A DNA stretch of 16,031 bases from Actinomycetota bacterium (GCA_030837445.1 JAUPKM010000365.1:1-16031), one strand, 5' to 3'; shown: positions 1 to 7,985, counted from the stretch's first letter. The notes: generated from the sequence alone by a model not told the origin. Program-made: numbers and translations.

Positions 1-1
1 C

Positions 2-412
2 TTCCCCACTGTCGCGCGCGGCGGCCCAGTTTCGGCCAACGGGGCGGTGGCGGTAGGTCGGCTGGTATCACCGCTCGCCCCCGACGCAGTGGAATCGGAA
101 GTGCTGGCGGGCCCACGCCGGCGGCTCCAAGTGGTGGCGGGGGCCTGGGCCCTGATCGATCTTGAGGCCGATCCAGCTGACACCCCGGCGCTTCGGGACG
201 CCCAACTGTTCGCCGGCTACGCGGGCTGGGGGCCGGGACAGTTGCAGGCCGAGCTGCGCTCGGGTTCGTGGTGGGTGGTGGCCTCCCACGCGGGAGACCT
301 ACGACTGGTCCGGGAGTTGGACCAGGTGTCCGCGTGGCGAGCGGTACTGGGCAGGCAGAACTCGGACCTCAAATTCGCGGCGACGTTCCCGGCCGATCCC
401 GCTCACAACTAG
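2..412 (+). CDS. YqgE/AlgH family protein (UPF0301/DUF179), 5' end cut off by the window
   Basis: The reading frame is open from base 2, so the true start lies left of the window and only the C-terminal 136 residues or so are visible. The first visible residues contain GGPVS, the typical early motif of this family. Later come FAGYAGWGPGQLQAEL and a closing ADPAHN, which match the family's central and C-terminal signatures, so the C-terminus is complete. An internal GTG at base 47 could pass for a start, but the conserved GGPV motif lies upstream of it. The family is widespread in bacteria and has no agreed biochemical function; AlgH was first linked to alginate regulation in Pseudomonas. The next gene starts 10 bases after the stop, and the TAG stop forms part of that gene's putative -10 box. 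Confidence 0.9.
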   Translation, partial: FPTVARGGPVSANGAVAVGRLVSPLAPDAVESEVLAGPRRRLQVVAGAWALIDLEADPADTPALRDAQLFAGYAGWGPGQLQAELRSGSWWVVASHAGDLRLVRELDQVSAWRAVLGRQNSDLKFAATFPADPAHN

Positions 413-415
413 ACT
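410..415 (+). promoter_or_regulatory. Putative -10 box for a leaderless DUF3039 mRNA
   Basis: TAGACT lies seven bases before the ATG at 423, and no Shine-Dalgarno sequence is visible. The TANNNT pattern at this distance is what leaderless actinobacterial promoters look like. It overlaps the upstream stop codon. No good -35 is seen; TTCCCG at 386-391 is a weak candidate. Confidence 0.35.
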
Positions 416-422
416 CCTCGGC

Positions 423-710
423 ATGACTGCAACCCCAGACTCGCCGCTGGACAGCCCGGGGCTCTCCGGCGGCACGCTCGTCGAGGAGCGTACCGACGCC
501 ACGCTGGACCCGGGTGACCACGAGCGGTTCGCCCACTTCGTCCGGAAGGACAAGATCGTCGAGAGCGCCGTCACCGGTGAGCCCGTGATCGCGCTCTGCG
601 GGAAGGTGTGGGTGCCCAATCGGGACCCATCCAAATTCCCGGTGTGTCCCGACTGCAAGGCAATCTACGAGGGCATCCCGCGAGGCGGTTCGGGTTCTGA
701 CGACGACTGA
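423..710 (+). CDS. DUF3039 domain protein
   Basis: A protein of 95 residues. The N-terminal third is acidic and low in complexity. The conserved core begins around the HFVRKDKI segment and contains ALCGKVWVPNRDPSKFPVCP, followed by DCKAIYE. Cys59 (in ALCGKVW) with the CPDC pair suggests a small metal-binding, zinc-ribbon-like unit, though only three cysteines are obvious. DUF3039 is an actinobacterial family of unknown function. I chose the ATG at 423 because it gives the family's usual short length and sits at leaderless spacing from TAGACT. The gene ends 33 bases from the convergent arcB stop. Confidence 0.88.
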   Translation: MTATPDSPLDSPGLSGGTLVEERTDATLDPGDHERFAHFVRKDKIVESAVTGEPVIALCGKVWVPNRDPSKFPVCPDCKAIYEGIPRGGSGSDDD

Positions 711-715
711 CTCGC

Positions 716-729
716 GACCTCGGTAGGTC
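716..729. terminator. Small hairpin between convergent genes
   Basis: GACCT-CGGT-AGGTC can form a five-pair stem with a four-base loop in the 33-base gap between the DUF3039 and arcB stop codons. There is no T-run on either side, so any termination role is a guess from position. Confidence 0.2.
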
Positions 730-743
730 AAGCACCGAATGGG

Positions 744-1835
744 TCAGCCGCTCCGGTCTCCGATGGTTGCCACGAGCACTGCCTTGATCGTATGGAGCCT
801 GTTCTCGGCCTGATCGAATGCGAGGTTCGCCGACGATGCGAAGACCTCGGAGCTCACCTCGATACCGTCGTCCAGGCCAGTCAGTTCGGCCACCTGCTTG
901 GCCACCGCGGTGTTCGTGTCGTGGAACGACGGCAGGCAGTGCAGGAATGCGGTATCTGGCCGGTCGGTGAGCGCCAGCATCGCGGCGTCCACCCGGTAGC
1001 CGCGCAGCAGTTCCACCCGTTCCGCCCAGACGCTCGCCGGTTCGCCCAACGAGACCCAGACGTCCGTGTGCACGAACTGGGCGCCCGCGAGGGCGGTTGC
1101 CGGGTCTTCAGTGAGGGTGATTCGGGCGCCGGACTCTTCCGCCCGGCGGTGCGCGGCGGCCTGCACCTCGGCGTTGGGCCACAACTCACGAGGGGCGGCG
1201 ATCCGGACATCGGCGCCCAGAATCGCTCCCATGACCAGTAGCGAGTTGCCCATGTTCGATCGGGCGTCGCCTAGGTAGCAGTAGCTCAGATCGGCCCAGG
1301 CGGTGCCGTCAGCCGCTGACCCGCTCGCCTCGCCGGCCGCGACTTCGCGCGCCTCGGACATGGTCAGGAAGTCGGCCAGCATCTGAGTCGGGTGCCACTC
1401 GTCGGTAAGACCGTTGTAGACCGGCACGTCTGCGTTCAGTGCCAGCGTCTCGACCGTCTGCTGACCGTGACCACGAAACTCGATCGCGTCGTAGAACCGG
1501 GAGAGCACCTTTGCTGTGTCCGCGACGGACTCCTTGTGCCCGAACTGCGAAGACGTGGGATCGATGTAGGTGACGTGACCACCTTGGTCGTAGGTGGCGA
1601 CCTCAAAGGCGCACCGTGTCCGAGTTGAGGTCTTCTCGAAGATGAGGGCAACGTTCCGTCGCCGCAGACGTTGCACTTCGGTGTGCTCTCTCTTGTCGGC
1701 CTTCAGCTGGGCGGCCAGCGAGATCAGTGAGCTCAGCTCCGCAGCGGTGAAGTCCAACTCCTTGAGGAAGTCCCGGCCGGCCAGGGGTCGGGTCGCTGCA
1801 ACTGCCGCGCTGTCGGCGGGTGGGGACGTAGGCAC
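744..1835 (-). CDS. arcB: Ornithine carbamoyltransferase, probably the catabolic enzyme
   Basis: The enzyme interconverts ornithine plus carbamoyl phosphate and citrulline in the cytoplasm. The protein has 363 residues with every family signature: STRTR at 70-74 (carbamoyl phosphate binding), HPTQ at 148-151, DVWVSLGE near 258-265, and HCLP at 299-302 with the conserved Cys. An Ala/Gly-rich insert at about 164-180 lengthens it slightly. A start at TTG 1859 would add eight residues, but GTG at 1835 has GGAG eight bases upstream while the TTG has none, so I prefer the GTG. It follows arcA on the same strand with a 67-base gap, which favours the catabolic arginine deiminase role over biosynthetic argF. 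Sequence alone does not settle arcB against argF. Confidence 0.9.
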   Translation of the reverse strand: MPTSPPADSAAVAATRPLAGRDFLKELDFTAAELSSLISLAAQLKADKREHTEVQRLRRRNVALIFEKTSTRTRCAFEVATYDQGGHVTYIDPTSSQFGHKESVADTAKVLSRFYDAIEFRGHGQQTVETLALNADVPVYNGLTDEWHPTQMLADFLTMSEAREVAAGEASGSAADGTAWADLSYCYLGDARSNMGNSLLVMGAILGADVRIAAPRELWPNAEVQAAAHRRAEESGARITLTEDPATALAGAQFVHTDVWVSLGEPASVWAERVELLRGYRVDAAMLALTDRPDTAFLHCLPSFHDTNTAVAKQVAELTGLDDGIEVSSEVFASSANLAFDQAENRLHTIKAVLVATIGDRSG

Positions 1836-1843
1836 GAGATTCG

Positions 1844-1847
1844 CTCC
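1844..1847 (-). promoter_or_regulatory. Shine-Dalgarno that decides the arcB start
   Basis: GGAG on the minus strand lies eight bases before the GTG at 1835. The region before the alternative TTG at 1859 has only CACTGACC-type sequence with no match to anti-Shine-Dalgarno. Confidence 0.55.
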
Positions 1848-1902
1848 AGGGGTCAGCAAAGGGGTCAGTGGTCAGTGGCCGACGAGGGGGACCGGTGTCG
1901 CC

Positions 1903-3129
1903 TCACGCAGGGGACCGGGAGATGGGACACGTCATGCAGCGGGGACCGCCGCGTCCTCGACCCAACTCGCTGCCGGCGTTGCCGACCACCTCGATGCCGT
2001 GGTCGGCCAGGAAATTGTTGGTGGTGGTGTTGCGTTCATAGCCGAACACCACCCCGGGGGCGACTGCCAGGAAGTTATTGCCGTCATCCCACTGCTCCCG
2101 TTGCGCTCCCATGTCGTCCATCGGGGCCTGCAGGGCGCGGATGTGGTCGACGCCGATCGCCTCCGCCACCATCGGCAGGAGTTCGTCGTTTTCGCGGATA
2201 TCGAAGTCCCCGCCCGACCCTCGTTTGGTCAAGGTGAACGAACGTAGGTGGTCGGGCAGGTATGGGTAGACCGAGAAGGCGTCCCGGTCGACCATGGTCA
2301 TCGCCGTGTCCAGGTGCATGAAGGCACGTTCGTGTGGCAACTCCACCACGAAGACGGTGTGGATCAGGCTGCGTGGATCGGAGAAGTAGCCGCGGGTCAG
2401 GTTCGAGATGCCCTGCGGGGTGGATCGTTCGCTCAGCCCCACCATTACCGCGCCGTTGCCGACCACCAGGATGTCACCGCCCTCGACGGTCGACGCGTCG
2501 TGGTTGTCGTCGTCGTTGCCGTAGTAGAAATGCAGATTCTCGGCGACGAACCGCGGGTGGTAGTTCCAAATGGTTCGGGAATGGATCGACTCACGGCGTC
2601 GGGCCTGCTTCGCCATCGGGTGTACCGATAGGCCGTCGTAGGCGAACGCCGTGTTGTCCCGCTGAAACAGGTGGTTGGGCAGCGGGGCCAGCACGAAGTC
2701 ACCGGGCTTCATCGTCCGCCACAGCATTCCGGAAGCGTGCGGGAGGTCGAGATCGCTGCGCAGCACCCCGCCGATCAGAATCTCGGCCAAGGCAGGGGAG
2801 GCCATGTCGTCGGCCAGTTCACGAAGCGGCTCGGCGAGCCCAGGACCGACGGTGTAGTCGTTGAACACGCGATCGAGCAGGAACGTGCGGCCCGCCGGGA
2901 CGTCGAGGGATTCGGCGAGCAGGTCGGCGAAGTAGTGCACCGTCACGCCGCGGTCGCGCAGCGCGGCGGCGAACGCGTCGTGCTCGTCCCGGGCGCGCTC
3001 CGCCCACATGACGTCGTCGAACAGCAGCTGATGGACATTCCCCGGCGTCAACCGATACAACTCAAGCCCGGGTCGGTGCAGTACCACCTCCCGCAGTTGG
3101 CCAACCTCTGAGTCGACGCTCAAGGCCAT
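1903..3129 (-). CDS. arcA: Arginine deiminase
   Basis: It hydrolyses arginine to citrulline and ammonia, the first step of the arginine deiminase pathway. The protein has 408 residues, the normal family length. Visible landmarks are FQRDN at 155-159 (substrate-binding Asp158), EGGD at 216-219, HLD at 272-274 (His and Asp of the active site) and, near the C-terminus, GGPRCMTCP with the nucleophile Cys398. The ATG at 3129 is preceded by GAGGAG seven bases upstream; the frame stays open further upstream, but that extension is arginine-rich, unlike the family, and overlaps the divergent helicase. The gene is first in a two-gene unit with arcB. No carbamate kinase (arcC) or arginine/ornithine antiporter (arcD) is adjacent. 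Confidence 0.95.
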   Translation of the reverse strand: MALSVDSEVGQLREVVLHRPGLELYRLTPGNVHQLLFDDVMWAERARDEHDAFAAALRDRGVTVHYFADLLAESLDVPAGRTFLLDRVFNDYTVGPGLAEPLRELADDMASPALAEILIGGVLRSDLDLPHASGMLWRTMKPGDFVLAPLPNHLFQRDNTAFAYDGLSVHPMAKQARRRESIHSRTIWNYHPRFVAENLHFYYGNDDDNHDASTVEGGDILVVGNGAVMVGLSERSTPQGISNLTRGYFSDPRSLIHTVFVVELPHERAFMHLDTAMTMVDRDAFSVYPYLPDHLRSFTLTKRGSGGDFDIRENDELLPMVAEAIGVDHIRALQAPMDDMGAQREQWDDGNNFLAVAPGVVFGYERNTTTNNFLADHGIEVVGNAGSELGRGRGGPRCMTCPISRSPA

Positions 3130-3267
3130 CGCGGGCTCCTCTTCGTTGCACGTCGGCGGGGCAGTCGGAGGGGCTCTGTCGCCGGGCGTGCAGGTGGTGG
3201 GACGGGTCCCGACTACGGTAGCGCCGAGGTGGGCGTGCCGCTGCCCGAGACGCAACCGGGAGAGGAT

Positions 3268-3273
3268 TAGGGT
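3268..3273 (+). promoter_or_regulatory. Putative -10 box for the helicase gene
   Basis: TAGGGT lies nine bases before the GTG at 3283, and the TAG is also the in-frame stop that rules out an earlier start. No Shine-Dalgarno and no clear -35 are seen. The spacing fits a leaderless or near-leaderless mRNA. The rest of the 153-base divergent arcA/helicase gap has no other clear element. Confidence 0.3.
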
Positions 3274-3282
3274 CTTGCAACT

Positions 3283-4965
3283 GTGACGACTCTCGCCGAT
3301 TTCGCCCGCGGGCCGCGACTGCGCGCGTGGCAGCAGGAGGCCGTCGCCGCCTATCAGCAGGCAGCTGCCCGGGACTTCCTCGCGGTGGCGACACCGGGTG
3401 CGGGCAAGACCACCTTTGCACTGGTCGTCGCCCGTCGACTGCTCGACGATCGAGTGGTCGATCGGGTGGTGGTGGTCGCGCCCACCGAGCATCTGAAGAT
3501 CCAGTGGGCGCGCGCCGCCGACCTGTTCGATATCGATATCACCGATTCCTTCGGCCGCGGGACCGGACTGTCGGCTGATTTTCAAGGACTCGCGGTCACC
3601 TATGCGGGGGTCGCCGCTGCGACGCACGCGTTACGGACCTTGGTCGAGTCGCGACGGACGCTGGTCATCCTCGACGAGATCCATCACGCCGGTGACGCAA
3701 TGTCGTGGGGAGAGTCGGTGCAGGAGGCGTTCACCCCCGCGACTCGCCGGCTCTCGCTCACCGGAACGCCATTTCGCAGTGATATCAACCCGATTCCGTT
3801 CGTGCGATATCGAAGGGGAAGCGACGGAATCCTGCGCAGCGAGCCTGATTTCAGCTACTCCTACGGAGCAGCGCTGGCGGATGAAGCAGTGCGCCCCGTG
3901 CTGTTCCTCGCCTACAGCGGGCGGATGACGTGGCGAACCCGGGTGGGCGACGAAGTGACGGCCGAACTCGGCATCGCGCAGGCCAAGGAGGTCACTGCTG
4001 CGGCCTGGCGCACGGCGCTGGATCCCGCCGGTGCCTGGGTGACCAGTGTGTTGAAGTCGGCCGACCGTCGGCTGTCAGAGATCCGCCGCAACATCCCTGA
4101 TGCCGGCGGGCTGGTGATCGCCTCCGACCACGAGTCTGCGCGCGCCTACGCGGCCCGGCTCCGGGAGCTGACCGGGCAGCAGCCGGTGGTGGTGCTGTCC
4201 GATGACCCGCGCGCCAGCGAGCGGATCGAATCCTTCGCCGCCTCGGGACAGCGCTGGCTGGTGGCCGTCCGGATGGTCAGCGAGGGTGTCGACATTCCGC
4301 GGTTGATGGTGGGCGTGTACGCCACCTCGACCTCCACTCCGCTCTTCTTCGCCCAGGCGGTCGGCCGGTTCGTGCGGGCTCGGCGGAAGGGTGAGACGGC
4401 CTCTGTGTTCCTGCCCAGCGTGCCGGTGCTGCTCGGCCACGCGGCCGCGCTGGAGGCCGAACGGGATCACGTGCTGCGGCCTCCCGACGAGGAGGATTGG
4501 GAAGCTGAGCGCCCGGTAGCCGACGAGGTGACGGAAGACCAACTGCCTGGGTTCCAGCCGCTCGCGAGCGAGGCCACGCTGGATCGGGTGTTGTTCGACG
4601 GTGACGAATTCGGTGGCGGAATCATGCCTGAGAGCGATGATGAACATGACTTCCTGGGCATCCCGGGTCTGCTTTCGCCGGCGGAGGTTGCTGAGCTGTT
4701 GCGGTCCCGGCGAGCCGATGGGGCCAAGTCCGCCGCAGCGGCATCGCCCGGTTCGACGGCAGCCACCCGCACCGAGGACCTGAAAGCGCAACGTCGGGAG
4801 TTGAACGCCTGCGCTCGGGCATTGGCGGCACAGCGCGGCACGAGCGTGGCAAATGTGCATGCGGAGGCCCGTCGCAATTGCGGTGGGCCGGCAGCCGGCC
4901 AGGCGACCTCGGCGCAGATCGCCGCGCGGATCGACTACCTGCGCCGGACGGCGGTCACTGGCTGA
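3283..4965 (+). CDS. DEAD/DEAH-box superfamily II helicase
   Basis: A predicted ATP-dependent nucleic acid translocase of 560 residues. Motifs in order are: Q-like WQQEAV near 16-21, Walker A TPGAGKTT (GAGKT 39-43), DEIHH (Walker B, 131-135), motif III LTGTPFR (159-165), motif V SEGVDIP (333-339) and motif VI QAVGRFVRAR (358-367). This resembles the XPB/RAD25-like group of SF2 proteins found in actinobacteria. Residues from about 400 to 500 form an acidic linker. The last 60 residues or so form a charged helical tail with LKAQRRELNACARAL and end in AARIDYLRR; I recognise no domain in it. GTG 3283 is the first possible start after an in-frame TAG. It diverges from arcA. The substrate (DNA or RNA) is unknown. 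Confidence 0.88.
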   Translation: MTTLADFARGPRLRAWQQEAVAAYQQAAARDFLAVATPGAGKTTFALVVARRLLDDRVVDRVVVVAPTEHLKIQWARAADLFDIDITDSFGRGTGLSADFQGLAVTYAGVAAATHALRTLVESRRTLVILDEIHHAGDAMSWGESVQEAFTPATRRLSLTGTPFRSDINPIPFVRYRRGSDGILRSEPDFSYSYGAALADEAVRPVLFLAYSGRMTWRTRVGDEVTAELGIAQAKEVTAAAWRTALDPAGAWVTSVLKSADRRLSEIRRNIPDAGGLVIASDHESARAYAARLRELTGQQPVVVLSDDPRASERIESFAASGQRWLVAVRMVSEGVDIPRLMVGVYATSTSTPLFFAQAVGRFVRARRKGETASVFLPSVPVLLGHAAALEAERDHVLRPPDEEDWEAERPVADEVTEDQLPGFQPLASEATLDRVLFDGDEFGGGIMPESDDEHDFLGIPGLLSPAEVAELLRSRRADGAKSAAAASPGSTAATRTEDLKAQRRELNACARALAAQRGTSVANVHAEARRNCGGPAAGQATSAQIAARIDYLRRTAVTG

Positions 4966-5022
4966 GCTGCCGGGCGGCTCGCCAGGTTGCCGACCTGCGC
5001 CGCGCCAGCAGGTCGCCGCGCC

Positions 5023-5028
5023 TAAGAT
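5023..5028 (+). promoter_or_regulatory. Putative -10 box for the DUF308 membrane protein gene
   Basis: TAAGAT matches TATAAT at five of six positions in the 108-base gap after the helicase. A start about seven bases on would give a leader of roughly 40 bases containing AAGGAG (5054-5059). No -35 is evident. Confidence 0.35.
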
Positions 5029-5073
5029 CGGGGCCAGCGGCGCGGATCCGTTCAAGGAGTAACACGCGCCCCG

Positions 5074-5676
5074 ATGCTGAGAGGCGAAACGTTGAGTCAA
5101 GTGCAGCAAGAGGTTGAGATCGACGCTGACGAGGATGTGCTGTCCGCCGTCGGCATGAGCTGGTGGGTGGTGCTGGTGCTCGGCATCATCAGCATCGTGG
5201 CCGGCGGTATCTTCCTGATCTGGCCCGGCAAGACGATCGTGGTCGTGGCCGTGTTCTTCGGTGTGTGGCTGATTGTGACCGGCATCATCCAGCTCGTCCA
5301 GGGGTTCAACAACGAGTTGGACACGGGGTCGAGAGTGCTGGCGGTGATTGTCGGCATCATTAGCATTTTGCTGGGGATCCTGTGCTTCCGCGGTGGTATC
5401 GCCAATGGCGTCTACATCCTCAGCCTGTTCATCGGATTCTCGTTCCTGTTCCGAGGCATCTGGCAATTGATCACCGGCATCCAGGCCAAGGGCATGTCCG
5501 GCCGCGGGCTGATCATCTTCGCCGGGATCCTGGGAATCATCGCTGGAATCATCGTGCTGACGGTCCCGCTCGGATCGCTGGTGACGCTGGCCCTGATTGC
5601 CGGTATCTGGTTGATCATCCTCGGATTCATCGAGGTGTTCTGGTCGTTCAAGATCAAGTCCGCGCTGAACGGCTGA
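5074..5676 (+). CDS. HdeD/DUF308 family membrane protein
   Basis: A 200-residue integral membrane protein. An acidic N-terminal tail of about 28 residues is followed by six hydrophobic helices, at roughly 30-50, 54-76, 87-105, 112-134, 145-164 and 168-190, arranged as three similar hairpins. That is the repeat structure of the HdeD/DUF308 family. HdeD in Escherichia coli is an acid-resistance membrane protein, but the actinobacterial homologues have no proven role. The start is uncertain: ATG 5074 has AAGGAG 14 bases upstream, whereas TTG 5092 has GAGAGG seven bases upstream, which is better spacing, and would shorten the protein to 194 residues without touching a helix. The IclR-type gene starts 24 bases after the stop. 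Confidence 0.85.
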   Translation: MLRGETLSQVQQEVEIDADEDVLSAVGMSWWVVLVLGIISIVAGGIFLIWPGKTIVVVAVFFGVWLIVTGIIQLVQGFNNELDTGSRVLAVIVGIISILLGILCFRGGIANGVYILSLFIGFSFLFRGIWQLITGIQAKGMSGRGLIIFAGILGIIAGIIVLTVPLGSLVTLALIAGIWLIILGFIEVFWSFKIKSALNG

Positions 5677-5700
5677 TCTGAAGCTGCCCGGGCAACGCAC

Positions 5701-6345
5701 GTGACTGGCCGTCCGGAGACCTCCCAGACCCTTGACCGCGGACTACGCGTGTTGGCGGCTCTGGCGGAGGCTCCGGACGGCCTTTCCATTGCCGAGTTGT
5801 CCGCTGGGCTCGGATTGGGTCGGACAGTCCTGTATCGACTGGTCGCCACCCTCGAGGCCAACGGGTTCGTCCGCCGCGACCGCAATGGCAGCTGCTTTCT
5901 CGGGCTGGCAGTGCTGGGGCTTGCGGCGCAGGTGCAACCCACGCTGCGGCGAATCGCCCGGCCCACCCTGCGACACCTGGCCAACCGGGTGGGGGCGACG
6001 GCCCACCTCAGCGTGATCGATGGTGATGAGGTGCTGGTGGTCGCGGCGGTGGAGCCGACCTCGACGCAGTCGTACCTGGGGTGCCGCCAAGGGAGCCGCT
6101 GGCCGGTGGAACGGGGAGCTGGCGGCCGCGCCCTGGCGGCATCCCGGGTCGCTGCCGTCGGGCAGGAGCCGCAGGTGTTCATCGCCCCCGGCCACGGCGG
6201 GTTCGAGGTTGCGTCGGCTATTCCGGACGTGGCCCAACTGGCAGCCGTCGTCGGCGTGCTGATGATCGTCGAACCGGACCCCGACGAAGTGGGTGCGGCC
6301 GTGCGGGAGGCCGCCAAGACGTTGAGCATCGGGCTGCGCGGGTAG
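5701..6345 (+). CDS. IclR family transcriptional regulator, short effector domain
   Basis: A predicted DNA-binding protein of 214 residues. Residues 8-65 form the IclR winged helix-turn-helix, with QTLDRGLRVLAAL, the recognition-helix region GLGRTVLYRLVATLEANGFV, and the wing. The effector-binding part is recognisable through HLSVIDGDEVLVV and GSRWPVERGAGGRALAAS, equivalent to the family's GSR-P-A-GKA segment. Typical members have about 250 residues; here the central part of the effector domain appears shortened by some 35-40 residues. The frame stays open to the end, so this looks like a natural variant rather than a frameshift. The start is GTG 5701, with no good Shine-Dalgarno. The target and ligand are unknown; the gene sits upstream of a secreted GH18 gene. 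Confidence 0.8.
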   Translation: MTGRPETSQTLDRGLRVLAALAEAPDGLSIAELSAGLGLGRTVLYRLVATLEANGFVRRDRNGSCFLGLAVLGLAAQVQPTLRRIARPTLRHLANRVGATAHLSVIDGDEVLVVAAVEPTSTQSYLGCRQGSRWPVERGAGGRALAASRVAAVGQEPQVFIAPGHGGFEVASAIPDVAQLAAVVGVLMIVEPDPDEVGAAVREAAKTLSIGLRG

Positions 6346-6402
6346 GCGCCCGGGCCCAGTCCTGCGGATCCAGGCGGGCCACCCGGCTGCGCAGGTGCCC
6401 AG

Positions 6403-6449
6403 CACACGATCACCTCGTCGTGTGACACTGGTTGTGAGGAGTCGTGTCA
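6403..6449 (+). promoter_or_regulatory. Inverted-repeat cluster upstream of the GH18 gene, candidate regulator site
   Basis: CACACGA (6403-6409) and TCGTGTG (6418-6424) form a seven-base inverted repeat with an eight-base spacer. TGACAC (6423-6428) and GTGTCA (6444-6449) form a second, overlapping one. They lie in the 167-base gap between the IclR-type gene and the GH18 gene. A regulator site is a positional inference; no clear -10/-35 pair was found here. Confidence 0.35.
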
Positions 6450-6512
6450 GGGCACACCGGATGAACGCCGTTTGTCGGTGCCCGGGCGACGTTCAAGCGG
6501 AAGGGTTGGTCG

Positions 6513-7985
6513 ATGGTGAGTTGGCGACGATGGGCTGCTGTCGGGGTCGCGGGAGCCGCGGCTATCTCGGTCCTGTCCAGCGCCACACCAGCCTCGGCAG
6601 TCAACAAGCCGCGGCCGTTGATGACCGGCTGGATGCCTTATTGGACCACTGCGGAGAGCATGGCGGCGTACACCCAGAACGCCGACCTGTTCGCCGATAT
6701 CAGCCCGTTCTGGCATGACACCGCGCGGGACGGTGCCCGGAGCGTGCGGATCATCAACCACTTGTCCGCGGCCGAGCGCAGGGTTCAGTTGGCGAGGCTC
6801 CGAGCGGCCGGTAAACCGATAATCCCCAGCATTACCGACGGCACCGGCGGCCTATTCATGACCGGGGTGCTCTCGAACAGGGCTACCCGGGCGATTCATG
6901 TCAAGCAATTGGTCGACCTGGTGATGACGAACGGCTATGACGGGATCGACCTCGACTACGAGCAGTTCGCGTTCGCTGACGGCGAGTCCAGCTGGGGGGC
7001 CACCCGAGTTCGTTGGGGCGCCTTCGTGACCGAACTGGCGACTGCGCTCCATGCCCGCGGGAAGCTGCTGACCGCGGCGGTCCCCACAGCTGCGTACTGG
7101 GTGTATGACTTCCCCACCCTCGGCCGGGTCCTTGATCGGGTTCGGGTCATGACCTACGACTGGTCGGTCAGCGACCCGGGGCCGATCGCGCCGATCAACT
7201 GGGTCGGGAGGGAAACCGATCGGATGGTGGCCATGATCCCGGCCGGGAAACTCTTCATGGGCGTGCCGACCTACGGCCGGGATTGGGTCCGGCGGGATTC
7301 GAACGGGAACGCGATTGTCACCGATCGGGCCGGGCGTGCCACGACGCTGGCGGCGTGTCCGGCTGGCTACAGCACCAAGAAGCGGGTGATCGAGGCGTCC
7401 GAGACGTATTCGGAGGCCCGCAAATACGGCGCCACCCCGTGGCGGGACCCGCAATCCGGCGAGCTGACCTTCCGCTACGGACGCACCTACAGTGCCGGTG
7501 GAAAATGGTGCACTATTCACCACGTCGTCTGGGGCGCCGATGCGACTACCGTGCTTGCCCGGACGGACGCGGTGCTGGCCCGGGGCGTGGCTGGAATCGC
7601 CGTCTGGACGGTGGGCGGTGAGGATGCCCGACAGTGGGCGCCGTTACGGGCCCGCGCCTGGGCGCGCACGCCGAAGTATCCGACGGTGGCATCCTTCGTG
7701 GCGCCGCAGACAGTGGTCGCTGGCAGCGTGGCTCGGCTGAGGGTGCGCGCGCAGTCTGCGGGTAAACCGCTCGCCGGCGTGCGGGTGACGCTCGCCAGTC
7801 GCAAACTCGGCAGCTCCGTCTGGACACCGATCCAGACCAAGTCGGTCGGTGCGAACGGGGTTGTCGTGTTCGATCTGCGACCGACCGAGACGCGCGTCTA
7901 CAAGATCACCATCCCCGGCGAACCGGGTCGGACCGGACTCGTGATCTCCTCGCCCCACGCGACGACGGTGGTCCCGGCGCCGTAG
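6513..7985 (+). CDS. Secreted glycoside hydrolase family 18 protein with C-terminal beta-sandwich domain
   Basis: A 490-residue exported protein. Residues 1-29 form a signal peptide (WRRW, hydrophobic core, cleavage after TPASA). Residues 35-380 form a GH18 barrel with the DGIDLDYE signature at 143-150 (catalytic Glu150), VMTYDW for the later barrel strand, and a closing AGIAVWTVGGED. The overall look is nearer to YaaH/SleL-type GH18 proteins acting on peptidoglycan-like glycans than to classical chitinases, but the substrate is not readable from sequence. The last 96 residues or so, from FVAPQTVV, alternate beta-strands with a GKPLAGVRVTL motif, as in Ig-like domains of cell-surface proteins. 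ATG 6513 has GGAAGG upstream at good spacing. No LysM or cellulose/chitin-binding module is recognised. Confidence 0.88.
   Translation: MVSWRRWAAVGVAGAAAISVLSSATPASAVNKPRPLMTGWMPYWTTAESMAAYTQNADLFADISPFWHDTARDGARSVRIINHLSAAERRVQLARLRAAGKPIIPSITDGTGGLFMTGVLSNRATRAIHVKQLVDLVMTNGYDGIDLDYEQFAFADGESSWGATRVRWGAFVTELATALHARGKLLTAAVPTAAYWVYDFPTLGRVLDRVRVMTYDWSVSDPGPIAPINWVGRETDRMVAMIPAGKLFMGVPTYGRDWVRRDSNGNAIVTDRAGRATTLAACPAGYSTKKRVIEASETYSEARKYGATPWRDPQSGELTFRYGRTYSAGGKWCTIHHVVWGADATTVLARTDAVLARGVAGIAVWTVGGEDARQWAPLRARAWARTPKYPTVASFVAPQTVVAGSVARLRVRAQSAGKPLAGVRVTLASRKLGSSVWTPIQTKSVGANGVVVFDLRPTETRVYKITIPGEPGRTGLVISSPHATTVVPAP

Noticed and set aside
1849..1879. Repeated GGGGTCAG/GTCAGTG motifs between arcA and arcB
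   Set aside because: Two or three very short direct copies only, with no symmetry, no array structure and no link to a regulator.
3130..3627. N-terminal extension of arginine deiminase by 166 residues
   Set aside because: The extension is unlike the family and runs antisense into the helicase. ATG 3129 has a strong GAGGAG and gives the normal length.
4075..5700. 541-codon open frame on the minus strand opposite the helicase and DUF308 genes
   Set aside because: Its translation is full of Asp, Gln, Arg and His runs with no fold signature, while the plus strand encodes complete helicase motifs and six membrane helices over the same bases. It is a high-GC shadow frame.
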